Below, piece by piece: positions 54,181 to 62,643 of a stretch of 64,000 nucleotides of DNA. The position numbers were made by a program, and so were the translations under genes. This DNA is from Zobellia uliginosa (lineage in GTDB: Bacteria; Bacteroidota; Bacteroidia; Flavobacteriales; Flavobacteriaceae): contig NZ_JAHKPY010000014.1 in NCBI RefSeq assembly GCF_018860745.1, positions 893,214 through 957,213 of the forward strand, in the 5' to 3' direction. The notes under the pieces were generated by a model. The model made no database searches, had not been told where the DNA came from, and worked only from the letters and a program-made list of their open reading frames with translations. Each line of letters opens with the position of its first letter. The first letter of the stretch is position 1.

Positions 54181-54216
54181 ACCTATCGTTCGTTGCCTTT
54201 CTTATTTAATGGGCAG

Positions 54217-54249
54217 CAAATATAGGGTATAAAACAAGTTTGTGACAAA
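54217..54249 (-). promoter_or_regulatory. Promoter of miaB
   Basis: Minus strand: TTTG (54249-54246), 21 nt, TATATTTG (54224-54217). Full match to the Bacteroidota consensus; expected leader of about 30 nt. Confidence 0.7.
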
Positions 54250-54696
54250 TTGACAGGGAATTTTAATATTTTTTTAGATATGAACCCTTTCATGCTTCTT
54301 TAATTCTTAGATAAAGTTTTTACGTTGAACTTAAACTAGCTTATGGAAAAATAATTTCTAAAATGTATAAGATTTAGAAGCTTTATGTAGTAACTCAATA
54401 TAGCTTTTTTAATAAAATATGGTTTTAGTTTTTTGTGACTCTTATATTAACCTTCGTAATAACAATTCTGCTATATGTAGTTTTTTCCCGCTTTTACTTA
54501 TTGTAATCATTAATAGTTTGGAAATGTTTAAACATGATGAGATGTTCTCATCAATGGGGATTATTATGTTTTATGGCACCTATATCAATAATTACGGTAT
54601 CCGTTAAGCTTATTGCAACTTTTTTAAGAATTTTTAATATAGAAGATACGGATAGTTCTAATATTGACGGTTCCTTTTTTATCTGAAAAATGGGGG

Positions 54697-54804
54697 ATGG
54701 AAAAAAGTTTGATTGTAGGCTTGGAAAAAAAACGGGCTAATCGTTTTTGGTTGTTTGTTGCTGGGATAATGGCAGTACTAGGTCTTATGCTCCGCTGTAC
54801 ATGA
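54697..54804 (+). CDS. Possible 35-residue single-helix membrane peptide
   Basis: ATG at 54697, stop TGA at 54802-54804. MEKSLIVGLEKKRANRF is followed by WLFVAGIMAVLGLMLRCT, a plausible single membrane helix after a basic N terminus (positive-inside). There is no recognisable start signal or neighbouring operon, so it may equally be a gene relic. Confidence 0.25.
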   Translation: MEKSLIVGLEKKRANRFWLFVAGIMAVLGLMLRCT

Positions 54805-55002
54805 GGACTATTGCCTGCAAGGTTCACTAGGTTTCTTTCTTGTTTTGCTTATTAAAGATGCAATAGTATCTCTGGGGGAACTTGGTGAGCTCTAGATTTT
54901 TTTAACTGTAAACGCAACGTTATGTAACTTTTAGCATCTGATTGATAGGTTATTCGATAAAATTGCCGGATATATTGTTTTGATAAATAGAAATTCCAAA
55001 CT

Positions 55003-56301
55003 ATGAAAAAGAACCTTTATTTAGGATTGTTAATTGCTTTTGTGTCTCTTGTTTCTTGTAGTGATGATAAAGATGATGTTCAGGGTAAAGAATATCTTGT
55101 GGCAACTCCAATAACCGCAAATCTTCAGGAGTTTAAGGAGGAAGCGGTTGCGGTAACTGAACCTGTTCCGATTAGTGAGTCCGGTAAAATTTATGCGTAT
55201 CAAGATTATGTGTTCGTTAATGATGTGAATAGAGGCTTTCACGTAATCGATAATAGTAATCCTGTAAACCCAGAGGCTATTTCGTTTATCAAACTTGAGG
55301 GTAATTATGATATCTCTATTAAACAAGACCGTTTGTATGCGGATAGTTATGGTGATTTGGTAATTATGGATATTTCGGATATCAATAAGATTCAGATGGT
55401 GAAACGAATAGAAGGAGCTATCTATCAACAATTTTGGTGTACGGTCGGTTTTGATGTAGATTGGCCGCAAGCTGATTTTTATGATTATGAAGATTTTGAT
55501 GCTAGCCAAGAGGCCATTGTAGGATGGGAAGTAAAAGAACAACTTCTGTCAGAAGAAGAGCTGAAGACCAAATTTGGAGTAGGAGACACAAATATTGATA
55601 TAGCCTTAAGTAACAGTGGTGCAGAGTCAACTTCGCCTACCAGTGGAGATACCGGGCAGGGAGGTTCTTTGGCACGGTTCAAAATTGTGGCAGATTATTT
55701 ATATGCTGTAGAATGGTCTAGCATAAGTATTTTTGATATAACAGACTTGGATAACCCCAAGGTTTTGGAAGATGTATATGCTAATGGAACCATAGAGACC
55801 ATATACAATCAAGGAGATGTGTTGTTCGTAGGTGGAACCCAGGGTATGTATATTTATGATATATCATCACCTGATAAACCAGAATTTGTTTCGGAATTTG
55901 TTCACGGTACAGCTTGTGACCCAGTAGTGGTAGATGGAGATTATGCTTTTGTGACCTTAAGAGGTGAAAATTCATGTGGAAATACCGAAAGCGGACTCTA
56001 CATAGTAAATGTTTCTAATTTAACTAATCCTGAACTAGAGAAGTTTTATCCGTTAGAGGGTCCGTACGGTATAGGTTTTAAAGGAGACAATCTCTTTGTT
56101 TGCGATGGAGATGCTGGTTTAAAGGTGTACGACAAAACTAATGTTAATGATTTGCAGCTGGTAAATCATTTTAAGGATATTATTACGTACGATGTAATTC
56201 CGCTTAAAAATTCATTGCTGATGATAGGGGATAAAGTTCTTTATCAATATTTGTATTTAGATAATGATTTAAGGTTGTTAAGCACCTTTAGTTTAAAGTG
56301 A
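55003..56301 (+). CDS. LVIVD-repeat lipoprotein
   Basis: 432 residues. Lipoprotein signal (LGLLIAFVSLVSCSDDK), then LVIVD-type beta-propeller repeats: FHVIDNSNPVNPEAISFI, LVIMDISDINKIQMVKRI, ISIFDITDLDNPKVLEDV, MYIYDISSPDKPEFVSEF, LYIVNVSNLTNPELEKFY and LKVYDKTNVNDLQLVNHF. About six to seven blades, so a complete propeller is likely, probably for protein binding on the outer-membrane surface. No catalytic motif. Terminator at 56321. Confidence 0.85.
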   Translation: MKKNLYLGLLIAFVSLVSCSDDKDDVQGKEYLVATPITANLQEFKEEAVAVTEPVPISESGKIYAYQDYVFVNDVNRGFHVIDNSNPVNPEAISFIKLEGNYDISIKQDRLYADSYGDLVIMDISDINKIQMVKRIEGAIYQQFWCTVGFDVDWPQADFYDYEDFDASQEAIVGWEVKEQLLSEEELKTKFGVGDTNIDIALSNSGAESTSPTSGDTGQGGSLARFKIVADYLYAVEWSSISIFDITDLDNPKVLEDVYANGTIETIYNQGDVLFVGGTQGMYIYDISSPDKPEFVSEFVHGTACDPVVVDGDYAFVTLRGENSCGNTESGLYIVNVSNLTNPELEKFYPLEGPYGIGFKGDNLFVCDGDAGLKVYDKTNVNDLQLVNHFKDIITYDVIPLKNSLLMIGDKVLYQYLYLDNDLRLLSTFSLK

Positions 56302-56320
56302 ATTACTACAAAACGAATTT

Positions 56321-56351
56321 AAAACGCCCTTATTTATCGGGGCGTTTTTTT
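56321..56351 (+). terminator. Terminator after the LVIVD gene
   Basis: AAAACGCCC (56321-56329) pairs with GGGCGTTTT (56340-56348), followed by further T to 56351. Confidence 0.8.
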
Positions 56352-56394
56352 ATACCTAATATATAAGGTATGGCAGCAAATTAAAAAAATCAAT

Positions 56395-56402
56395 TACTTT
56401 TG
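56395..56402 (+). promoter_or_regulatory. -7 box of topA
   Basis: TACTTTTG, exact TAnnTTTG, 20 nt before the ATG at 56423. The -33 element is not evident. Confidence 0.45.
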
Positions 56403-56422
56403 TCCTATCAAACAAACCATGA

Positions 56423-58936
56423 ATGGCTAAGAATTTAGTAATAGTAGAGTCCCCCGCAAAGGCAAAAACAATAGAGAAGTTTTTAGGAAAAGACTTTAAG
56501 GTAGAGTCAAGTTTTGGACATATCGCAGATTTGCCTTCGAAAGAGTTGGGAGTAGATGTAGAGAATGATTTTGAGCCCAAGTATATTGTCGATACAGATA
56601 AGAAGGCACTGGTTAAAAAACTAGGAGACCTTGCAAAAAAAGCGGAAACTATATGGCTGGCGAGTGATGAGGACCGAGAGGGAGAGGCTATTTCTTGGCA
56701 TTTGGCCGAGACTTTAGGATTGGATAAAAACAAGACTAGACGTATTGTTTTTAACTCCATAACCAAATCGGCAATACAGAAAGCAATTGAAAACCCGCGT
56801 GAAATAAACTATAATCTGGTAAATGCACAGCAAGCAAGAAGGGTCTTAGACCGTTTGGTGGGGTACGAGCTTTCTCCAGTATTATGGAAAAAAATTAAAC
56901 CAGGTCTTTCAGCAGGTAGGGTTCAATCTGTTGCCGTTAGGCTTATTGTTGAACGGGAAAGAGATATTGAAGCATTTAAGGCAGAGGCTTCTTTTAGAAT
57001 ATCGGCAGAGTTCAAAACGCTTGAGGGCAGTGTGTTTACTGCAAAGCTAAATAAGACATTCCCTTCAAAAGAAAAGGCACAAGCATTTTTAAATGAAAAT
57101 ATAGGCGCAGATTTTTCTGTTGGGAACCTTGATAAGAAACCGGCGAAAAAATCTCCTTCGGCACCATTTACAACTTCAACCTTACAGCAGGAAGCATCAA
57201 GAAAGCTTTATTTTTCTGTAGGCAGAACCATGCAAGTGGCACAACGCTTATATGAGGCAGGTCTTATAACCTATATGAGAACTGATAGTGTAAATCTTTC
57301 TGGAGAGGCAATTGCAGCAGCTAAAGATGCTATTGTTGATAGCTACGGTGAAAAGTATAGTACGGTTAGAAATTTTAAAGGAAAGTCCAAAGGAGCTCAA
57401 GAAGCTCACGAAGCAATAAGGCCTACGGATATTACCAACCAGTCTCCGTCTCTAGAGCGTGATCAATCTAAATTATATGAATTGATTTGGAAACGTACCA
57501 TAGCATCTCAAATGAGTGATGCCCAATTGGAGCGTACCAATTTAAAAATAAAGGCAAGTACCCATTCAGAACAATTTACGGCTAATGGAGAGGTCATTAA
57601 ATTTGATGGTTTCCTAAAGGTTTATATGGAAGGGCTTGATGAAGAAGATACCGCTGAAGAGCAAGAAGGTATGCTTCCGGCTATGAAAGTAGGGGAGGCG
57701 TTACAAAATAAATATATTACAGCTACGGAACGTTTCTCAAGACCACCTTACCGCTTTACAGAAGCGTCATTGGTTAAAAAGCTTGAGGAATTAGGTATAG
57801 GAAGACCGTCTACATATGCTCCAACCATTTCAACTATTCAGAATAGAGGCTATGTTGAGAAAGGTACCATAGAAGGCACGGAACGGAATTATGTGCAATT
57901 GCTTTTGGAGGAAGGGGCCGTGGAAGAGAAGAAACTCTCTGAAATGGTGGGTTCTGATAAAGGTAAGCTAGTGCCTACTGATATAGGTATGATAGTAAAT
58001 GACTTTTTGGTAAGTCACTTTGCTACTATTCTTGATTATAACTTTACGGCTAAAGTTGAAGAAGACTTTGATGAAATTGCCGAAGGTGAAGAGGATTGGC
58101 AAAAAGTAATGAAAGATTTCTATAAAGACTTTCATCCTAATGTTCTGGATGTTCAGGAAAATGCCGATCGTGCTAGTGGGGAACGTATTTTGGGGGAAGA
58201 TCCAAAATCAGGTCGTCAAGTATCTGTTCGTTTAGGTCGTTTTGGACCTATGGTTCAAATGGGTACGGTAGATGACGAAGAAAAACCAAAATTTGCAAGT
58301 CTTTTACCAGAGCAGTCTTTAAACACCATTACCTATGAAGAAGCGATGGAACTTTTTAAGCTTCCGAGAAAATTAGGTGTTTACGAAGGAGAAGAGGTAG
58401 AAGCTAATGTTGGGCGTTTTGGTCCTTATGTTCGTTTTGGAAAGAAATTTGTTTCCTTGGAAAAGGGAGAAAGTGCTTTTGAAGTAGATTTTGACCGGGC
58501 AGTTGAGTTAATAAAAGAAAAACAAAAGGCCGATGCACCTATTTATACGTATGAAGATAAAGAGGTAACCAAAGGTACAGGTAGATTTGGACCGTTCATT
58601 AAGTGGGACGGAATGTTTATCAACGTCAATAAGAAGTATGATTTTGATAACCTTACCGATGCAGACCTGATTGAGTTAATTGAAGCTAAGAAGCAGAAGG
58701 AGATAGATAAGGTTGTTCAGAACTGGCCGGACGAGGGAATAAGAATTGAAAAAGCTAGATGGGGGAGGCATAATATCTTAAAAGGAAAAATCAAGGTAGA
58801 GATTGCCAAATCTGTTGATGCAACAAAAATTTCTTTGGATGAAGCTAAAAAGCTTATAGAGCAGAAAACGCCAAAGAAAAAAGCGAAAGCAAAGGCAAAA
58901 CCTAAAGCAAAGGCAAAGCCGAAAGCTAAAAAATAA
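56423..58936 (+). CDS. topA: DNA topoisomerase I (type IA)
   Basis: Relaxes negative supercoils. 837 residues: N-terminal TOPRIM domain (LVIVESPAKAKTIEKFLG, then the DEDREGEAISWHL acidic motif), core with SAGRVQSVAVRLIVERE, and active-site Tyr in GLITYMRTDSVNLS (~290). The C terminus carries several Topo_C-type repeats with GRFGP (VRLGRFGPMVQMG, EANVGRFGPYVRFG, GTGRFGPFIKWDG) in place of zinc fingers. It ends in a Lys/Ala/Pro tail (KKAKAKAKPKAKAKPKAKK) that should bind DNA. Confidence 0.96.
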   Translation: MAKNLVIVESPAKAKTIEKFLGKDFKVESSFGHIADLPSKELGVDVENDFEPKYIVDTDKKALVKKLGDLAKKAETIWLASDEDREGEAISWHLAETLGLDKNKTRRIVFNSITKSAIQKAIENPREINYNLVNAQQARRVLDRLVGYELSPVLWKKIKPGLSAGRVQSVAVRLIVERERDIEAFKAEASFRISAEFKTLEGSVFTAKLNKTFPSKEKAQAFLNENIGADFSVGNLDKKPAKKSPSAPFTTSTLQQEASRKLYFSVGRTMQVAQRLYEAGLITYMRTDSVNLSGEAIAAAKDAIVDSYGEKYSTVRNFKGKSKGAQEAHEAIRPTDITNQSPSLERDQSKLYELIWKRTIASQMSDAQLERTNLKIKASTHSEQFTANGEVIKFDGFLKVYMEGLDEEDTAEEQEGMLPAMKVGEALQNKYITATERFSRPPYRFTEASLVKKLEELGIGRPSTYAPTISTIQNRGYVEKGTIEGTERNYVQLLLEEGAVEEKKLSEMVGSDKGKLVPTDIGMIVNDFLVSHFATILDYNFTAKVEEDFDEIAEGEEDWQKVMKDFYKDFHPNVLDVQENADRASGERILGEDPKSGRQVSVRLGRFGPMVQMGTVDDEEKPKFASLLPEQSLNTITYEEAMELFKLPRKLGVYEGEEVEANVGRFGPYVRFGKKFVSLEKGESAFEVDFDRAVELIKEKQKADAPIYTYEDKEVTKGTGRFGPFIKWDGMFINVNKKYDFDNLTDADLIELIEAKKQKEIDKVVQNWPDEGIRIEKARWGRHNILKGKIKVEIAKSVDATKISLDEAKKLIEQKTPKKKAKAKAKPKAKAKPKAKK

Positions 58937-58991
58937 CCGAGTTGTAATATCGGTATTGGTCGTGGCCAATTGTATGAAAGGATAGAGTACG

Positions 58992-59012
58992 GAGGCGCAT
59001 GTAATGCGTCTC
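58992..59012 (+). repeat. 9-bp palindromic hairpin between topA and the arginase-fold gene
   Basis: GAGGCGCAT (58992-59000), loop GTA, ATGCGTCTC (59004-59012), one G-T pair. It resembles the short GAGACGCAT/ATGCGTCTC palindromes scattered in many Bacteroidota genomes. No T run follows, so it is not a standard terminator. Confidence 0.5.
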
Positions 59013-59045
59013 TATGATTTAAACACAAATAATCTTTAAAAGTAA

Positions 59046-60203
59046 ATGGCATTTGATTTTTTAGTTCCAGTAGAAGATAAGGTAATGGCCCACTGCGAAC
59101 TATTTGCCGCCCAGTCTCTGGGCAAGCATACAAGAATACATAGTAAAAGAGACGGTCTTCCCGATCTTGAAAATGTTTCAATTGCCCTGTTAGGAGTAAG
59201 AGAGTCTAGAAACGCTTTCGAAAAGAAAACGGAGAAGCTAGATGTATCCGCAATTAGGATTCAACTTTACAAGTTATTATTGGGAAACTGGAATTCTACA
59301 TTGGCCGATATGGGTGATATTGAAGAAGGGGCCACGGTAGAGGACACTTATTTTGTGGTAAAGAACACCCTTTCCGAACTTTTAGAAAAAAAAATTATTC
59401 CTATTATTATTGGGGCCACTCAAGATATAACCTATCCGGCCTATCGCTCTTTTGATGGTATTGTAGACTTGGTGAATTTAGTTGCGGTAGACAGTAGATT
59501 TGATTTTGGTATGGATGATGAGCTTATTTCATCACATTCATACATGAGCAAGATAATTACAGATAAGCCTAATAATCTTTTCAATTTTTCTAATATAGGA
59601 TATCAAAGTTATTTTAATGCCCAAGAAGAAATAGACCTAATGGAGCGTCTGTTTTTTGATGCTTACCGCCTAGGTGAGCTTGGGTCGGATATTTCTTTAG
59701 CGGAGCCTGTACTGCGTAATGCGCATATGATTAGCATGGATATGAGAGCTGTAAGGGCAAGTGAAGTTGGTTTTTCGAATAATTTTTCGCCCAACGGATT
59801 TACAGGAAGAGAAATATGTTCCATTGCAAGATATGCAGGAATAAGTGACAAAGTATGTATTTTTGGTGTCTATGAAATGGAGAACACCAATCAATCTAGC
59901 CAGTTAATTGGACAGATAATTTGGTATTTCATCGAAGGATATAATTTTAGAAGAAACGAATCACCTTTTGAGAGTAGTGAAAACTTTACCAAGTATATTG
60001 TTCCCACAGATACCGAAGAGCTTACCTTTCACAAGAGTCACCTAACAAATAGATGGTGGGTAGAGGTTCCTTCTATACTAACGCCGCATACTAAATCAAA
60101 TTCATCGGCGTTATTACCATGCACTAAAAAGGACTATTTGGAAGCGTGCGACCAAAACATTCCTGAACGGTGGTTCAAGGCCTATAAAAAAGGTTTTAAT
60201 TGA
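59046..60203 (+). CDS. Arginase/formimidoylglutamase-fold protein with degenerate metal site
   Basis: 385 residues of the ureohydrolase fold, usually named formimidoylglutamase or arginase family. The three metal-binding motifs have changed: GGDH is IIGATQD (His to Gln), DxHxD is VDSRFD (His to Arg), and SxDxD is SMDMRA (second Asp to Arg). Only about half of the six Mn2+ ligands remain, so classical hydrolase activity is unlikely. A C-terminal extension of ~80 residues (from HKSHLTNRWWVEV to IPERWFKAYKKGFN) is not part of arginases. It lies between topA and gldK on the same strand, so a structural or regulatory role in gliding/secretion is conceivable. Confidence 0.8.
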   Translation: MAFDFLVPVEDKVMAHCELFAAQSLGKHTRIHSKRDGLPDLENVSIALLGVRESRNAFEKKTEKLDVSAIRIQLYKLLLGNWNSTLADMGDIEEGATVEDTYFVVKNTLSELLEKKIIPIIIGATQDITYPAYRSFDGIVDLVNLVAVDSRFDFGMDDELISSHSYMSKIITDKPNNLFNFSNIGYQSYFNAQEEIDLMERLFFDAYRLGELGSDISLAEPVLRNAHMISMDMRAVRASEVGFSNNFSPNGFTGREICSIARYAGISDKVCIFGVYEMENTNQSSQLIGQIIWYFIEGYNFRRNESPFESSENFTKYIVPTDTEELTFHKSHLTNRWWVEVPSILTPHTKSNSSALLPCTKKDYLEACDQNIPERWFKAYKKGFN

Positions 60204-60326
60204 GTAAAAAAAATATATAGTATAATTGCTATCGATACAATAATTTGATTAAATCACAGTTTTAGAGTGTAGAATTAAATCATAGTATTTGCAGTTTATA
60301 ACCAGAATCGAAATTTAACCTAAAGT

Positions 60327-61682
60327 ATGAAAAAGCTATTGTTATCATCTATAGCGTTTGTTTTTTTGCTCAGCAGTTGCGGATCAAAGACAAAAGGAGA
60401 GCTAGTTGGGGTCCAAGGAAAGAAGTGGTATCCTGAGAAACCTCACGGGATGGAGCTCATTCCAAGAGGTTCCTTTATCATGGGAAAATCTGAAGAGGAC
60501 CAAGCAAAAACTCTGAACGCACCAACAAAGACCGTAACGGTCAGATCGTTCTATATGGATGACACCGAGATTACGAATAGCGAGTATCGCCAGTTCGTAG
60601 AATGGGTTCAAGACTCCATTACAAGGACAAAATTGGCCATATTGGCGGACGAATTAGGTCTAGGGCCAGAAGACGAAGGTATTGGTGAATACGCATTTAA
60701 AGATGCGGATACAACTAAACTTTCGGCTTATGACAAATACATGTTGGACAATTATGCCGGCATGGGCGAGACTGGTTTTGAAGGCCGTGCGTTAAATAAA
60801 GACCAAGATCTTGTTTGGGATATATCAGATTACCCAGATGAGTATTATACAGAGGTAATGGATTCCTTGTATATTCCAGAAGAGGAGTCTTACAATGGTC
60901 AGCGTACAGTAGATGTTACTAAATTAAAGTACAAATACAGCTGGATGGATATTGAAGCTGCCGCTCGTTCTAGAACGGGAAGCAGAAAGGATTTTATCCG
61001 TCAAGAAGAACTTGAAATATATCCTGATACTACGGTTTGGATTCGTGATTTCGAATATTCGTACAATGAGCCAATGCACAATGATTATTTCTGGCATGAT
61101 GCGTATAGTGAATATCCTGTAGTAGGTGTTTCTTGGGCACAAGCAAGAGCATTCTGTAACTGGAGAACTAAGTTCAAGAACGATGATCAAAAAAGTAAAG
61201 GCAAGCAATTTGTAAACCAATTCAGATTGCCTACTGAGGCTGAATGGGAATATGCTGCCAGAGGTGGTATTGAAGGAGGAACCTATCCATGGGGTGGTCC
61301 TTATGTAATAAGCGACACAGGTTGTTTTATGGCAAACTTTAAACCGCAAAGAGGTGATTATGCAGCAGATGCAGCTTTATACACTGTAGAAGCAAAATCA
61401 TACGAGCCTAACGATTTTAATTTGTATAACATGGCGGGTAACGTGTCTGAATGGACCAACTCAAGCTTTGATCCATCATCTTACGAATTCGTTTCTACAA
61501 TGAACCCTAACGGTGGCGATGGGGCTAATGCTAGAAAAGTTATACGAGGCGGTTCTTGGAAAGATGTGGCTTACTTTTTGCAAGTAAGTACAAGAGATTA
61601 CGAATACGCAGATTCTGCTCGTAGCTACATTGGCTTTAGAACAGTGCAAGATTATATGGGCGAAGAGGATTCAACACAATAA
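60327..61682 (+). CDS. gldK: Gliding motility / T9SS lipoprotein GldK
   Basis: Outer-membrane lipoprotein that forms, with GldN, the periplasmic ring of the type IX secretion system. 451 residues: lipoprotein signal with Cys18 (FVFLLSSCGSK), then a formylglycine-generating-enzyme-like domain with ELIPRGSFIMGKSEEDQA, SFYMDDTEITNSEYRQFV, RLPTEAEWEYAARGG, YNMAGNVSEWTNSSF, RGGSWKDV and a terminal YIGFRTV. The insert at ~100-240 is typical for GldK. First of gldK-gldL-gldM. Confidence 0.95.
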   Translation: MKKLLLSSIAFVFLLSSCGSKTKGELVGVQGKKWYPEKPHGMELIPRGSFIMGKSEEDQAKTLNAPTKTVTVRSFYMDDTEITNSEYRQFVEWVQDSITRTKLAILADELGLGPEDEGIGEYAFKDADTTKLSAYDKYMLDNYAGMGETGFEGRALNKDQDLVWDISDYPDEYYTEVMDSLYIPEEESYNGQRTVDVTKLKYKYSWMDIEAAARSRTGSRKDFIRQEELEIYPDTTVWIRDFEYSYNEPMHNDYFWHDAYSEYPVVGVSWAQARAFCNWRTKFKNDDQKSKGKQFVNQFRLPTEAEWEYAARGGIEGGTYPWGGPYVISDTGCFMANFKPQRGDYAADAALYTVEAKSYEPNDFNLYNMAGNVSEWTNSSFDPSSYEFVSTMNPNGGDGANARKVIRGGSWKDVAYFLQVSTRDYEYADSARSYIGFRTVQDYMGEEDSTQ

Positions 61683-61932
61683 AATTAATCCTATTAAAGG
61701 AAACAACACTGGACTAGGGTATTGCCTACAGTACTTGAAAACCAGTAGATAAAAATACATTATTAGTAGTATTTCAAAAAAGGCAATGTAATACTACTTT
61801 AGTAAAAGTTTTAAATACACAAATACAAATACACCATCTGATTCTTCTAGCCATAGAAGATGAGGATAAACAAATCAAACAGTAAACCAAATCTTTATTA
61901 TTAACATTAATTTTCAAATTAAACTTTAAATT
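61683..61932 (+). other. 250-nt gldK-gldL gap with hairpins
   Basis: AGTAGTATT (61765-61773) pairs with AATACTACT (61790-61798) across 16 nt. A smaller TCTTCT/AGAAGA hairpin lies near 61845. There is no strong T run, so they are more likely processing or attenuation structures than full terminators. No open frame. Confidence 0.45.
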
Positions 61933-62589
61933 ATGGCACAGTCAAAATCAACAAAAAAATTATTCAACATGGCCTACGGCCTTGGTGCATCAGTAGTAAT
62001 CCTTGGTGCGTTGTTTAAGATCCTTCACTGGGAATTAGGACCGCTAAATGGTGGTATTCTTCTCGCAATAGGTCTTATTACAGAAGCACTTATTTTTGCA
62101 ATTAGTGCATTCGAACCAGTAGACGACGAGTACGATTGGTCTTTGGTATATCCAGAATTAGCCGGTGGTGCTTCTTTGGGAGTTGCAAAAAGCAACGAAG
62201 CTCAAGAGATTAAAGAAGCAGAAGCTTCATTGTCTGGTAAATTAGACGATTTATTGAAAGAAGCCGGTGTTGACGCTAGCTTAATGGAAAGTCTTGGTTC
62301 TAGCATCCGTAATTTCGAAGGTGCTGCTAAGGGTATTGCCCCAACAGTTGACGCTATGGAGTCTACAAGAAAGTATTCTGACGAAATGGTTCAGGCTGCA
62401 GCTCAGATGGAGTCTTTGAACAGCTTGTATAAAGTACAGTTGGAAAGCGCTAGCAAACAAGCTTCTGTAAACGAAGAAGTTGTACAAAATGCATCTGCCC
62501 TTAAAGATCAAATGGCATCTTTATCTACTAACCTTTCTTCCTTGAACGGAGTTTACGGTGGTATGTTAACTGCAATGACAAGAAACTAA
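61933..62589 (+). CDS. gldL: Gliding motility / T9SS inner-membrane motor protein GldL
   Basis: Forms with GldM the proton-driven rotary motor that powers T9SS and gliding. 218 residues: two membrane helices (LFNMAYGLGASVVILGALFK and GILLAIGLITEALIFAISAF) and a cytoplasmic helical tail. The charged residues in or near the helices are present: Lys in ILHWELG's flank and Glu in ITEALIF, matching the proton-path Glu of F. johnsoniae GldL. Followed by gldM after 54 nt. Confidence 0.95.
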   Translation: MAQSKSTKKLFNMAYGLGASVVILGALFKILHWELGPLNGGILLAIGLITEALIFAISAFEPVDDEYDWSLVYPELAGGASLGVAKSNEAQEIKEAEASLSGKLDDLLKEAGVDASLMESLGSSIRNFEGAAKGIAPTVDAMESTRKYSDEMVQAAAQMESLNSLYKVQLESASKQASVNEEVVQNASALKDQMASLSTNLSSLNGVYGGMLTAMTRN

Positions 62590-62643
62590 TTAGAGATTAG
62601 TTAACCCCAAATCAAATAATTAATCAAATCTAATTAAAAAAAC

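Larger units (their letters stand above)
54181..55002. other. 822-nt gene-poor, AT-rich region
   Basis: The left edge holds the miaB promoter. The rest has only very short frames. At 54573-54686 (plus) there are 37 residues with a hydrophobic stretch, PISIITVSVKLIATFL. At 54697-54804 (plus) there are 35 residues ending WLFVAGIMAVLGLMLRCT. An unconvincing 62-residue frame lies at 54419-54607. Hydrophobic helices in three shifting frames could be remnants of a decayed membrane-protein gene or small membrane peptides. No terminator, tRNA or repeat array is seen. Confidence 0.5.

Noticed and set aside
54419-54607. 62-residue frame in the 54.2-55.0 kb gap
   Set aside because: Composition is that of random AT-rich DNA, with no start signal, no domain, and overlap with other equally weak frames.
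58870-58936. Lys/Ala codon repeat at the end of topA as a separate repeat element
   Set aside because: It is simply the basic C-terminal tail of topoisomerase I.
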